From: Acanthaster planci
Taxonomy: Eukaryota > Echinodermata > Asteroidea > Valvatida > Acanthasteridae
Assembly (NCBI RefSeq): GCF_001949145.1
Contig: NW_019091431.1
Coordinates: 62,001 to 126,000 of the forward strand
Length of the DNA stretch: 64,000 nt
Reading direction: 5' to 3'
How positions within the stretch are numbered: position 1 is the stretch's first letter; each line of letters begins with the position of its first letter. This document shows, in pieces, positions 1 to 14,400 of this stretch. The notes beneath the pieces were generated by a model that saw nothing but the letters and a program-made list of their open reading frames with translations, made no database searches and was not told the DNA's origin. The position numbers were made by a program, and so were the translations under genes.

Positions 1-61
1 ACATCGACACGGCCTGCGATGCGGCTCGCTTGCGTACTGTGCGAAATGGGACTCCTCATCG

Positions 62-245
62 TTATTGGGCGCGGGAGGGGGGAAGGGGGAACGTGCCCCC
101 CCACTAAAAACAAACGGAGGAATGGACATTGAAAAAGGCTAACAAAAACATGCCCCCCCCAAAAAAAACACACCAGCTGGTGCCCCCACATGATGCTGGT
201 ACCCTTTGTGCCCCCCACCAGTAAAATCCTAGCTACGCCACTCAA
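62..245. repeat. G/C-run-rich dispersed repeat fragment
   Basis: The stretch carries long C and G runs (for example around 72-105 and 152-160), two short A-rich segments, and ends with a phrase reading AAAATCCTAGCTACGCCACT. From general experience that ending resembles the tail of dispersed elements in marine invertebrate genomes, but I cannot name a family and see no terminal repeats. The call rests on base composition and this tail only. Confidence 0.4.
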
Positions 246-3200
246 CCAAAAGATCCTGACTGAAAGTGAATATTTAAATTTCCTTTTTCCAATGTGATCT
301 AAGTAAAATTATTACGTACTGCTACAAATGCTATCCACTCTAAACTTCCCCTCTGAGAATGAAAATTACAGCACTTTTTACGGGGCCCACCCCCACTATA
401 TTTTCAGAAGGGGCTGCTTCCCCCCCCCACCCACCCACCCGTTCCTTCATCCGCGTGGAGTGCCTCAAAAAAGCTTGCTTGAGGCCTTTTGAGTGCAAAG
501 GGCGAAAAGTCAAAAAGAAGCCTCAACAAAAATATTGAGAGCATCTTAATCATCCTTAGGATAACAATGGCCAGCCCGTTCCGTTACACATGGACTTTCC
601 TCGACCTCATACAGTTAGCTTCACGCGGACCACGAGCGGACACGTGTGGTGATAAACAAGGAACTATTTCTCTGAATTATTTAAAATGGTGTAATTTTTC
701 CTCCACCATGTTTTCACTTTGGATTTTGTTTTATCGAACACTTGCCGACAGTTGAAAAATTGAAGTCTCCTCGCCCATCTAACTTTATCCCCCAACTGTA
801 CGCAAGAGTATGTGAAAGACAACCAAATCTATGATCAAACACGATGGTTATGTAGTTTCACGCACTGCTTGTGCGGCAGTTTTCGCTATCCGCTAATGCG
901 TTGTGCCGTGAAAACGGAAACCGTCGCTTGACAAACCAACACCACGGAAGTCGTCATTGAGCTGGAAGAAAAACCAGAGTATTCAACAATTCAGTTCGTA
1001 GAAATGACTTGTTGGAAATACTACTGTCACGATTGTCTTAACTCCAATAAAACCCTACACAAATTCCTGTGTGTAACCTTTTGACCGCCGACCAAACCCC
1101 GGAAATTAAAATAGGATTTCTATGCAAGGCAATGACCCTGTGATGACATTTATTGACGAATCGGCATTCGGTGTTGCATTTCTAAATTCTTAGTGTTGGA
1201 TTTCTGCGCTTTGAGAGGAGTGAGGTAAATTAAATGGCATAGTTTTTATACACTTACAACATGCCCGTTCTCTATTATCATCATTGGCTTTATTAAGAAT
1301 TTTAAGACAAAATAAATCTGACTTTTTGGTAAAGAAATATCGCTTTTCTTTTTCTCCGCCTCTCTCATTTTTTGGCTCAGGTATACCATGGAAAGGATCA
1401 ACTACGGCAAGGGAAAGATTTTCCAGAGCATGAACAAGGTACAGGGTAAAATTAGCTTCCAACGCAGCGAGTTCTGTCGACTACATGGTGTGACTCAGCC
1501 CGGTAATTGCGCTGTTTAGGTCATGCATGAAGTATGAAGTCAAAGTACTTTACCTGAAAAAGGAATAACTACATTCTGATTAAACCGTGTGTGTTTGCAT
1601 GTACAAGTACATGTACACTTCAGGAAATAACAGTGGCAAGATAGAAGCCTTTTCTGTGAAATGAACTTCGTGAAATAAAGAGTACAATTAATCAATACGA
1701 TATCATATTGCGCTTTTAGCGTACCCACGATCACAAAGCGCTTTACAATTTATTTTTCTTCTCGTAAAAGGAAAACTTACATTAGCTTCTCTTACTTTAA
1801 GTTATCCTTCTCTGTTTGATTCAATATTTCGTTCTTTATTCAGAACATCTTCAGGAATGAAGATGCAAGCTTTAGTTAGTCCGTGATTGTACATTTCTGT
1901 CTGCTACATCATGAAATTTCTTACGAAAAATATCTTTAATTCTTAAGTGATGCAGGGATTTCTTCTGATGAGAAGTTTAAAAGCACTCATAAGGTGATAT
2001 ACGTTAAAACAAATCAATAATTAATGCTTCACATTTCTGCAACGGAAACGACAATTTCATTTGGTGACAGATAAACAACACCTCATGAAATTACTCCTGC
2101 CACTGCACCCCCAAAACAAAACCAGACTAACAACAGATGCTGAATTGAAATAGAAATTTTCCAAGGCATTTATTGCATGAGGTTTCATTACAAACCAAAC
2201 GTTTAACTTTTAAATTACATCCATACAAAAGTGTACAACTGTACACAATGTTAATTTCTTGATACATGTGTACAAGCAATACCTATCATATTAAAGTGTA
2301 CATGACACATCAGTGGTTCGGTAAACGCAACAGGAAACAGTATATCCTGAAATATTAAACTTCAAGAAGAATTGGATGTCATTTCCTTCAACTAAAGATC
2401 CTGTTAAATGTAGTGGCCTTGAATTAACCAGAGGAAATATTTGGCGCAGGTTTGTAACATTTTTATTCACATAATGCACAACTGGAGATGTTTAACATAT
2501 TTAATCCCATGCCCATAGTGAGAGCCAGACAGCGAAAATAATCATTTAGGATTACAAAAAAACAGTGTGAGCATTCTAAATATTATCATTAAAAGAGATC
2601 TCTGTTGTGTTTTCACAGAGACCAGACCAACATGTGCCAGCACAAAGACAAATTACAAACTTTGACACCAATATTTTTTGGAATGAAATAAAAAAAACTA
2701 ATGAATCAAACAAAAGCTATTACTTCTAAGACAGTGAAAAAGAGCATTTTTAAGTGAAAGAAGAATGTTTTTCATGGTTTAATTGATGGTGTTCTGTACT
2801 GATGTTACTGTTGTTGATTCAGTCAATAACTCTTTTTTTACACAATGATGTACGTACACGTATATGAAATGCTTTTGTAAGCTGACAACTGCCAACCAAA
2901 TCTTGCTCATTCACAACTTTAGATCAAACTTTGTGAATTTCAGTTTCCTAAATATGACGAAGCGAAATACAAACATCAATTAACACTGAAATTCAACCCT
3001 ATATAAAAAAGTGGCCTTTTGTACAATACAGCACCAGTTAACGCTGTGGTGGTTTATTCAATGTATTACCATTATCAAAAGAAAATTTCTATTTGGTGTT
3101 AATAATTCTTCTTAATGGTTGAAAAATTCACAATTTTCAGTTATACATTGGTACCAGTGTTTACTAACACTGAAGCTCTGCCGCAATGCCACATATTTTC

Positions 3201-5210
3201 ATTCATGTGCTTTAAAATTTGAGATGGGCAATTTTACATTATTTACATGTACATTAAATTGTCAGTATCTTCTTAAGCATAAGTGCAAAGATGGTATCAT
3301 ATCATCACAACAGAGTAATAAATTTACAGGTATGTGGCTCCACCTGAGCTATTAGTCATATACATGTACAGGTATGCTCTCTCATATTAGACTTACATTT
3401 TTACTTTTGTTTGTGTGTCACTAATATGACAGAAGTTCCAACTTTCAAACAGCTTGTTCAAAAATCTGAATAGACTTGAGTATTACAGTCATGTACATCT
3501 TTTATGGTTCCATACAGTGCAGTGTCTATGGTGTGTTGTCGATTGTAAATACATGTATATACCGCATACGTACACACTCATCCACACATACAGAAGTACA
3601 TGTACTTCCACCCCATGCTCACAATAAGCACCTATAAGTGTGCACCTACATGTACAAATTGTTGGCTGTTCCACAAGAGTGTGTTTAAGCGTGAAACAAG
3701 CTCATTAATCTTCCTTAGTTGGAAAGTTTCCTGGGTTCATGTTCTACAGAGACATGGCAACCAAGCCTAAATTCAGGCCAACATGACATGGGAAAAAATA
3801 TTCCAAACTTAGGATATCGCTGTGTGTGATTAGAAGTATTTCATTACCACCATGCACTATTGTGAAGCCACTGGAAATAAATTTGTGGACAATCCAATCA
3901 TCAAAAATCTTTGCATTTGGACTGAGAAAATGTAAATGACTGCACTGACATTTCTTCAAAAATCTAAAAATGATCTATGCTTAATTTTTCAGGTTGAGGA
4001 TCAAAAATACCCCTACACGTATCTTCTTACATCATAAAAATAGCTTATATTACAGTTTCATTAAAATAATTTGTCAATACTTTTTAAATACAGTGTATTT
4101 TTAAAGTATTTTGTTTTCTTTTAATTACAAAGGATGAAATACATGTAACACAAGGCAAATGAGAAAACCTATGTGTTTTTAATCACTTACAGATACAGCA
4201 TTGATTAAAACATTTGGCCTTTAAATTAATGCATCTACGGTACACATATCACAATTATTTTTTAAAATCTATGTATGATCTACACTAAAGGTCTCTAACA
4301 TATCCAGTTAGTCTGTACAAAGATACTGGCACATTTAAACCTTCTACTACAAGTTGTAATTTACATGTACATGTATGCAGAAAGTTCAAAGTTGAAAGGC
4401 TGGGCTTAAAATTAAGGTATGGGAGGGTGACAACGCAATTATTATTACGCACAGAAATAGTAATATAAAAATGTAATTAGATAGTGTTAATATAAAAAGA
4501 AAACAAAAGGGAAATCAATATAAAGCACAACAAAATACTTGACACTGCCCTACAAATGGAAATGGAATTCCCTCTGAAATCGAACCACAACCTTTATGGA
4601 TATATATTCATGAAGACACAACTTTATTTTACAAATTTACATTGTTAATACTCATCATATCAAGCCTCCATTTTGAAGATATTGCATGTTTTCCTATACA
4701 CAGGAGTGAAAAGTGAAGACCACTTCCAACCTTTTTTCACCTTGGCCTTTCCCAGACTTCCTACCAATTACATGTTACTGAAGCTTTAAAATGCTACGAC
4801 ATATCTAAAGTTGTGATTTTTGGCTACCCAAAAGCTTGTGAAAATGACAGTCTGGTACTCATGATGTTCAAGGCTAGAATAAAGACCTTTCTGTATTGTA
4901 AACCTAGACCAAAAATGGTTGCAGCAGCTTGAAACTTGAACTTATGCACGTTATGCTAGAAGAAAACTTTCGAACAACCAGGCATACTTATAAGATTTTG
5001 CATCATCCTGTATAGAGTATGGTTTTTTAATTTCCACTTTACACAAGTCACCAGGAAAAAAGCTAGGTTTAAAATGCATGTATATTTTGTATGTAAGTTT
5101 CAGAAATGAACGTCTATATCACAAATGGATAGTACATGTCAATTTGTTTTCCTCTGAAACAATCAAGATGTACATATACATGTATGAATATCAAGCTTTG
5201 TGTTCCAACT
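246..5210. other. Gene-poor AT-rich stretch, no recognisable gene
   Basis: No open frame here resembles a protein I know, and no run of exons with matching splice sites could be built. A slightly CpG-richer patch lies at about 560-960 and could be a promoter or first exon of a gene outside the window, but nothing confirms this. From about 1,590 onward TACATGTA-type words become frequent. The rest is AT-rich unique-looking sequence. Confidence 0.5.
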
Positions 5211-5477
5211 AGTGGGTTTTGGCTCTTAACTGTGTAGAATATTCCAAACAGTGGTTTTGGCTCTCAACTGCATAGAATATTCCAAACAGTAGTTTTGGCT
5301 CTTAACTGCGTACAATATTCCAAACAGTGGTTTTGGCTCTCGACTGCGTAGAATATTCCAAACAGTGGTTTTGGCTCTCGACTGCGTAGAATATTCTAAA
5401 CAGTGGTTTTGGCTCTCGACTGCGTAGAATATTCCAAACAGTGGTTTTGGCTCTTAACTGCATAGAACATTCCAAAC
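5211..5477. repeat. 38-bp minisatellite, about 7 copies
   Basis: A unit of the form CAGTGGTTTTGGCTCTCGAC followed by TGCGTAGAATATTCCAAA repeats head to tail. Copies begin at about 5,211, 5,249, 5,287, 5,325, 5,363, 5,401 and 5,439, with an exact spacing of 38 bp. They differ at a few positions (TTAACT versus TCGACT or TCAACT; CATAG versus CGTAG or CGTAC). The last copy decays at about 5,477. There are no spacers between units, so this is a tandem array and not a CRISPR. Confidence 0.93.
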
Positions 5478-8400
5478 GGGAAACAATCCATGGGACAAGA
5501 AATAACTACTGATAAGACAATTTTGCAGCACTATGTAGACAACATGACTGAGTAGAGGGCTTGCCATATTTTTCCGCCAGACATTCTGGCTACTAGAACC
5601 TGAGTTAACTTTCCAACAAATTTGTGAAAGTGACTTAATATGACTCGTCATCATAGAACAATGAACATTAGTATATCATGTCACAGAAACACAGTAACAG
5701 ATGGATTCAACTATGAACCACTGAACCATACAGACATTATACATTGTGAAATGTATAATGTACATGTATGTGCTCATAATTCAAGGTTTCAACTACATGT
5801 ACATACACTGTGACACTGAGTTGATTTAAGGTGGACCCTGTATGCACTATGCACTTGGTACTTGTATAATAAGCTAGTTTGGTACTTCAAAAAGCCAAGG
5901 TCTTTCGTGAGTCAGCGCATGGCTGTACTGATAGGTCAGACTATCCCATTATAGCTGTTATATCGTATTATAGCTGTTGCCAGACAGCCTCTTACTGGGC
6001 ATGCGCTGTTGGAATATCGAACTGGCTCACATGTGCTCAGGCAACATTGATTCATTCAAGGAGTACAGGCTTCCAGCTTCACACGAGATGTAAGTTTGGG
6101 GGAAATGGATCAGAGAATTTAAAGGCAAAAGCAACAAATGCAGAGCAAAAAATTGAAAGTTAAAATCACCAATAGAATGAGATGATCTAGAGATGAGTAA
6201 ACTGACAAAAACTTGTCACAATAATGCAGGTACATGTATGTCCCGACTCTTTAGTGTCTATAGCATTTACTACAGGAAGGGAACCCCATCCCCATATCTT
6301 TCTCTACAGAGCAGGGGCAGAGGAGCAGCCAATATATGCTTGTCTAGTGAACACTGCTGATGACATCATTTGACATATGTACACATTGATGCAAACAAGG
6401 TGTTGTAGCAATAATTTCAGGAGGGAATTTAAAAGGAAACGGAGGCTCAGTCAGCCTGATTATCAGGAGGGAACCAGGCCTAACCAACTCTACAGGCCAT
6501 TTCCTCTCTTAGACACCAGGGATTCCTCAACTTCTAATGTTGAGAAATATACATAGCCCAGCTTCCATGTACATGTACACGCATGGCCATACAGCTGCAT
6601 TGTAAGGGCTCTTCCACTATTGTTTTGGGCACAAAATTGACAAAATGGGTCTGATTCTGGAGAAAACTTTGACTGCATTTGTTTACTCTTTCAAGAGTCA
6701 CAACAAATACTTTAATTAACAGTTATGCCTTCACCTATAGGGGTTGAAATGGTTCAAAAGCATGGTTTGGGCCCATTCATTTAGTACTGAATGGCTCTGA
6801 AACACCAATAAATGGAATTTAACACACCTGTCAAATATGAATCACATCATCATCCAAACTCCACCAGAAGGTACATGTACATGTACAAATACAGCCTCCA
6901 ACCTATGGTTCAGGATGAATAAATTGGTACAAGTATCAAATATGCATTGAACAAGATGTTAGAAACAGTTTCCTTCATCAGAATGAGCTGCCAGAGTCCA
7001 GAGAATTTGACATACATGTAAAATGAAGAGAAAGACTGCGTTTTTAAACAAACCCTCTACATGTACATGTAGTTATCAAACCCTTAATTTAAAGCATAGC
7101 ATACTGTATAAGAGCTTCACGACAGGCGAAGGATGTGCAATGTTGTCTTACCTCTTTGAAATTATACCACATCAACCTTTCACCATATTTGCTTACAAAC
7201 AATTTTATTCCCATTGCATTATTTCAACGGGTCACCCACAGTTGACAATTGCCATGTTTATGTTATCACTCCACACATTCCCTGTTTTGTTCCTTCTCTT
7301 TCCCTGGCACTCTGCAGCGCAACTGAGGTCACTCCTCTGAGATGATGATTTTCCTGTGGGAGATAAATTGGCGCCACAGTGTTGTCTCTCCTCACATCAG
7401 CCACCTGATGCACGGCGGATGAGTTCTGGGGCAAAAGAAGTCTCACAAATATTGGCTAAAACCTTCCACTGGAATTGATTTTTCTCCTTCAGGCCGATCC
7501 AGGCCTGTCCAAATGAGAGACAGCAATCTGAAGAATTAATCCCGCTAGTCTCGATAGGGGGCTTACCTCACTTCACTGCAGAGGACAAATTCACGACTAG
7601 ATCGATTTCCTGCCATACTTGCATTTAGACTGCATTCTGTATGTACGTGTACTGGTTGTAGGACCCATTTTCTGTACATTGAAGTCAGAGCGGCACATGT
7701 ATCCATTACTGTACCACTTTGTACTGTACTTAGAGAAGACATATCAGTAATCCTAGACGCTTTAACCAGGGTCTGTAGCCTGAGACAAAGAAAATTTCCA
7801 CTTCGCCCTAAATTAGACTGATAAATAGGAAAGGCTGAAACTGTCACCCAGTCTCTGCAAACTACGGTAGACAGGTGGATGATACTGGCATCCTTTCACA
7901 AAGTATCATTACACACATTTTTAAAAGCACTGTGATATTACAAGCTTCATTCTTTCGCAGTCTCTATGAATGATTCAACGCTCTCTTTTAACTTAACTTC
8001 ACTCCTACATGTACATATTTCAAAAAGAAGTTGTCACCTAGATGTCTCTCCAAGTTCCAACTTCTCCTTTGCAAGCTATCGTACATGTACGGTTTGATGA
8101 AGATGTCAACTCCATGACAATCAAGACATTGCATAGTTTTACTACCACAGCAACTAAGGTTCTCCAAGGTCCTTGTACGCATGCTTGCACATAAATAGCC
8201 AATGAAAAATATAACTTCCAAATGTCTCTGGGTGTGGATCAGAAAATGAGCATGGTGTTTCTGTTCTCCACAGTTACATGTAATACAGCCATCAAGGTGG
8301 TATGTGATTCCATATGTAAGATGGCGATGTTTCATCTACGGCGGAAGACTGCAAAGACAAGAAAGAAACAAAAGTGTAATTAGAGGAGTCAACTCCAGTA

Positions 8401-11400
8401 CATGTACACAAACAGAATAAACAATGGTCAAGACTGCAATGATCACAAACACGTATATGTACATGTACAGAATTCTACAACTATTTGAACTTTACAAATA
8501 ATCACCATAATTTGGTCTATGTACATGTACGTCACTACTATTTCTTTGATACATTCAAACATGTATATCGGTACACATGCCGCACATGTACAATCACAGA
8601 GATGGTACATGTCACGTATTCACTGTACTATACATGCAAACGTGACCCATAACATTATGGGTACAACATGTAGTAGCAATAGCTTTCCTTATGTCTCCCA
8701 TTTCTATCAATACATGAACAGGTACATAGTGTTTGTACACATGTAAATGTATGCATTAAGACATCAGCAGACAGTGGACAGAAGTCAAGGGTAACTCAAC
8801 ATCAGACTAAACATGGTTTGTAGACCAAATGGCCTTAGCACCATTTGGGTTACAATATCCATCCATTTGATGCATTGTCTGGTAATACAATTACACCTCA
8901 AGACACCTCAGGAAACCATGAACAATAGACTGTCATGCTGAGTGCATCAGTGCATGCCAACAGACAGACAAGGAAGGGGCACCATGAGTTCACATGTGTT
9001 ACAACAATAAGCAAATGCACTGGATAATGAATTGGTGTTGGTCACATTGGAAGTAAAGTACAGCAACAGATGGAAAATGGTGTAATTTCATGAACAAAAT
9101 AAGTATTGGCTCTACCCTAAAATGTACAGTAACACTGGTTCTGCCCAAGGCACTACCCAGATATGAACTGCTTACACATGTACAGGGTACATACATGTAT
9201 TATGCATGTTAAAATGCTGCTTACTCAATTAAGCATGCAAGTACATGTACATGTAAAGTACCATTTCTAGATGGGGAAATTGAAGCATACCGATACATGT
9301 GTACACGTGTATGACCAGGATATTTCCATTATATGGGCATGAAGCAATTTAAAGCACAAAGCACTGTATTTTGATAGCCATATGCAAGAACAGTGAGTTC
9401 TTTGAGAAGTTTCCCTGCCCTACATTGTACCTGAGATGAAATTCTTACACCAGATGTATTGGGGATTGCAAACAAAGAAAAGGACTACTGTCCTAATTAG
9501 AACCAGATCAAAACAAAGTATTAGAAATCATCTGCTAGCAGGGCATGCAGAGGGCACGCATGGTATAGGTCACAGTAGTTTCTGAATCTTGATTGTCTTG
9601 GGAAGTACACACTTGAAAAAAGATTGTTGTTTCCTACATATTGATAAAGGTATGCAAATAAATACAGTACATCAATGTTCTCTTTACAGTTTGGCAAGTA
9701 CCACTGCCATGGTAAACTACACGTACATGGATTGAGCTTGACATGTAAAAATGAATGTAACAACATCAGTGAAATCTAGATGCAATTTCTGGAGTAGAAA
9801 TGATGACCCGACTACCACACAAAGCACACTAGCTACATGTACATGTATGAAGATACCCACAGGTTCACGTACATACTTGAGAAAGGACAGTAAATTGAAA
9901 AACACTGTGCAGCATACACGGCAACATACACTGTACATGTACCGATATATGTAATATATGTAATTTAAACTGAGAGTAGAAAAATAAATGTGAGAACTCT
10001 TTATGTACAATAATAGTTCCCCCAACGGCAAGTCCATACTAACAATGGGGATGGGGAAAAAGAGCAATACCTTTGCATTAATATGATTAGGAACCCTGGC
10101 TGAAGTCTCTCTAAAATGGATTTGTTGACTGAAGCTGAAATGATAATTCTATTACAAAGAATCAGAACTTACTGATGCTCGTGCCCCGAGGAAGTCCTGA
10201 TGAGAAAAAAGTGCTGTGAGCATGGCTTATGACCCAATAAACTAATGTCATTAGGCATTTGTTGGGTTTCAAAATTGAACTAAATTAGTGATCTGACTCA
10301 GCTATAAGATAACATGGCTTGTGTTGATGAAGCAAACTGACTGCTTCAGGGAAGCTGTAAAATTGCATGTGATAGACAAATTCTCCTAGTGACCATATAT
10401 TAAACTTCCATGACTTAAACAGAATTCATGCCAAACTCAAACACAGAATACATGTGTGTGCAGGACTGTTCCAATAGTTAAATTTCAGCTGTTATTTCCT
10501 GTTGGCAACAAAAGGCATAAACAGTCAATGCAGCATCTCTGAATATCTCTGAGTTGGCCCAAAAATTAAAATGGTGAGCTGTGTTTTCAAAGCCGACCTC
10601 TGACGGGGCCAAGATAGAGTCTACTACACAACTCAAAATATCCTTCCATCCAGGGCAGATGCAAACAGATGGTTCTATTTAAATGTGCATCGACTTTGTT
10701 TCATTGTGACAAAATCCGTGTCAAACACTATCCATTATTAATCAAGCTACCCAGTATGGTCAGTCAACCTTAACCAGAAGGGCCATTATGAACAGTTAAT
10801 ATGGGTTTTCTGGACAAAGGAATTGGCATTATGGAGAGGAAAAACTTCTTTGTGGGGTTACATGTACATTACAAACTCACAAATTAATAAAACATGCCCA
10901 ATTTGTAGAGCAAATTTGAGCAGAAAGGAATTGTTACATGTATCCAAACAGTAATATTGACTGAAAATGAGCAGTTTATGGTACAGTATAAAATTGTTTG
11001 TGTTGAAAAATTTCAATCTCAGCATGCAACACTGATAACATCTGTGTCTCATGCTAAATAATAGAATCATTATTCATACATGCAGCAGTCAAATACATGT
11101 ATGATTAACTGACAATAGCTGCCATGTATTTTGCTTCATGGACTGTGAATCAAACAAATACAGCTTCTGCTCATGGAGGAATAAGAAATCTAAATGTATT
11201 CTCAGACATCATGTACTGTACACCAGGAAATCGTTGAAGGCAGGTCATTCAAGTGCTCAGAAAAGATACTTAATAAGGAGAAAATATTTACATGCACCCT
11301 TATCAAAAAGCCAATCTTGTGTGGCATTTTGTCTACCTTTCCATACATTCTATGGTCTTACTTGGCTTTGTATTTTCTGTAAGAGTTCAAAGCACCATAG

Positions 11401-14400
11401 GGCATGCTAACCAGAGTTTACAATGGCACAACAGAATAAACAAATTAATTGGTAGCAAATTTAACTTTTTAACAAGAGAACAGCTTGGGCTGGCATCTAC
11501 ATCATCATGTAATTGTACAATTTGCATTGTACAAGCAAGAACATGAGAAATGATTGAGTAACAACTCCAAACAAGGAGCTACTGTATGTGTGTAGGGTAA
11601 ATGACACTGTCTGGACATCACCTCTCCTCAAGATGGGCAATAGAAGGTAAACTATGATTCATTGCTGTACATCATACAACATACATGCACATCTTCAATG
11701 TCTGGCACACCATAATATTTGAACAATGTGGCAACGTAGAGAATGCAGTAAATGTACAAGTAGACATGTGCATTTACAATGTACAGTACAGTATAAGTAC
11801 TATACAGTCACAGAGGAGTGCTACATCCTAGTATTAAGGTAAAATAACAACAGTACATCAGTTTCTAAAAGTTTAGTATTGAAGTAGCTCTTAAAATTAA
11901 AAAAGATTCCTCTCAGTTGAACATACATGTAATAGTTGCATCATTCTCAGTTGTACCAGTTTTGAAGGTGAAGTACATTTAGAACTGTCAGAATCACATT
12001 CCAAATGTTACTGACCATAGTAGAAAGCAATCAATGTAATAACAGACAGCCAGTTTGTTGGCCAGGTGTTTCGGGAACAAAGCATGCACGTTAGTCGGCA
12101 TACGGCTGCACCGCTAGGACAAACTATCCTGTGCACATGCTGCTTTCCAGAACACCCTTAGAAATGCTTCAATTTTATGGGCATCATACCAAGCTAGCTC
12201 ATTTCATACGTTGAGTTGCGTGCAAGTTATCATGAAATCACTGTACTAGAATGAAACAGAAGAATAAAAAATGTACATGTACATGTATGTACAATGTAGC
12301 TGAATACTACTAACTTCATGGGTTGCACATGCACCGGTATACATGTACTTGTATATGTAACCTGACACGACAAAATGAGCGTTAAGTCACATTCCCCTCT
12401 TTCCTATTTTGAAGGTTCAAAGTCAAATATTGAAGAGGTCAATTTGGGGGTTTTGTAATATTTAGAAAGAGTCTATTTAATTCCAATCTTCACAGGATCA
12501 TATACCGGTATTTTAAAATGTCATCCTCTCAGCAATTTTGACGACAGCATTCATTTGTGCCTGGTCAGAAATGTTGAAACAATGTACATGTAGGGAACAA
12601 AGATGGAGGGCTACCAGAATAATGTCACATTCTCAATTTATACTTTTATCCTACATGTAAGTGGTCCATTACCAATGGAAAGGTCTCTCTCTGCTGAATT
12701 AAAACATACCAGTATCTCAAGTTTTGAAAATTCGACTTAAAGCTCATTTTGTGGTGACACCTCACATACATGTATGTTCACATACATGTAAATACATGTA
12801 AGAGCTGCACTGTGCATCGAGGTTTACAAAAGAGGTAAATCTTCAAGTCCTTGGGCCTGAATTGGGTTAAATGGTCTCTTTTAACCTGGCAATACAAGAC
12901 TTCAGAAATAAAAAGAAATTAAAATTTGACATTATAGATTTTATTGTATTATTTAGTTGAAAATATTTCTGGCACGATACTGTATCTAACAAGTTCTGCT
13001 AACATTCAAAATGTATTTTGACAACCTAGTTTGGCTAATGTAGTCCTGGATGTTATCATACAGCTTCAAGTATACAACAAAGTATCCAATCGCATACCAG
13101 TTGTTAACAGTATAGTGTCTACATGGCTCCTTGCATTTAAATATGATTGATCATTGAAAGGGTCACATAGCCTGCCATCTCTAATGGACGAAAATAGACT
13201 GAGGCTAAAGGTTACAATACATGTACAGTAGATGGGTTAGCTGATGCTATTATCATAGTAAGACATGATGTATTACGCACACATATTAACGACTTTTACA
13301 AAGTAAAAAGGTGACAAGCATATTTTCTTATCACAGAGTGAAGGAGTAATTTCACTGTTTTAACATCTCTGCGCCAAGATCATAAATCCAGTAGGTTTGC
13401 ACAGCCAAAGGTCAAATTTGGCTCATGTATTTGTAATTTAAAAGCAATTCATGAAGGAGATTTTGGTACACGTACATGTACATGTAGGCCTTACATGTAC
13501 TTTCTTCAAATGATCAGCCGCCTGCTTTCTCACTACACTCGGCCACAGCTTACCACATGAAAACGAAGACTAGACCCTCAGAAAATAAATGTGAATCAAG
13601 AATATTTCACTGAAGATAATGGATTCCAGAGGGTAAAGTTAACTAAAGGCAAGGACAACTGCTTGGCTTATTGAATATCTTCATTGCCAGTTATTACAAT
13701 AAAAAGTCATGAGCAAAGTAATGTACACATGTACGTGAAGCAAGCAAAGACTATGTATGCAACAGGCTCCCGTCTCTCATGCCTCAAAAGAATCATTACA
13801 ATCAAATCATACAAAATATAAAGCATAGCCCCGAAGCAACAATATGGGCATACATGTGTACAGGAACATTGAACACAAATGTATGAGATGATACGGATGT
13901 TCACTCCAATACTAAGGACATCACAGCATGATTGATATTCCTCTGTACTTAGACTATGAACTTTACATTGTACTCACAGGTTCACTGTCCTCCCTTTCTC
14001 TCCTGACGACCTACATTGTATCAGTACTGACAGATTAACCTATTCAACTCTCTCCTCTCTTTTTCCTAGAAAATTCAGTATTGTCATTGAGGCACAAAGT
14101 GTAATGCCTGAGTAGCCAAATGTAAAGCTCTTTCAGGAAGGAACGAAATTTTTATCAAAACCATCTGTAGGGAAAATTTGCTGAATACACCACAATAATA
14201 AATGTAAGGCCCTTTAATAAGTTTTTCTCAACCCCTTGTACAATTTGAATCAAGCTTCAGTACCTGTACATTCAGTCAAACTACATGCACATGGAGACAT
14301 GTGTCCTTAGAATTATTATACATGAAGGAAAAACAGCATAAAGTTTAAGGTTCACATAGTTTTTATCATCTTTTGACAAATCCTTATAATAGACTGCATT

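Noticed and set aside
1190-1462. 90-codon minus-strand open frame
   Set aside because: Non-repetitive, but its product resembles no family I know, and I could not find partner exons with matching splice sites. Random frames of this size are expected in 64 kb.
5211-5477. Possible CRISPR-like array
   Set aside because: Units are contiguous with no unique spacers, and the genome is animal. It is a minisatellite.
7563-8335. Two non-repetitive minus-strand frames (7,563-7,847 and 7,988-8,335)
   Set aside because: The first ends near a plausible donor (GTAAGC at about 7,565), but the proteins match nothing recognisable and include CysThr/HisVal tracts from TACATG runs. They may belong to a non-coding transcript; there is not enough to call a gene.
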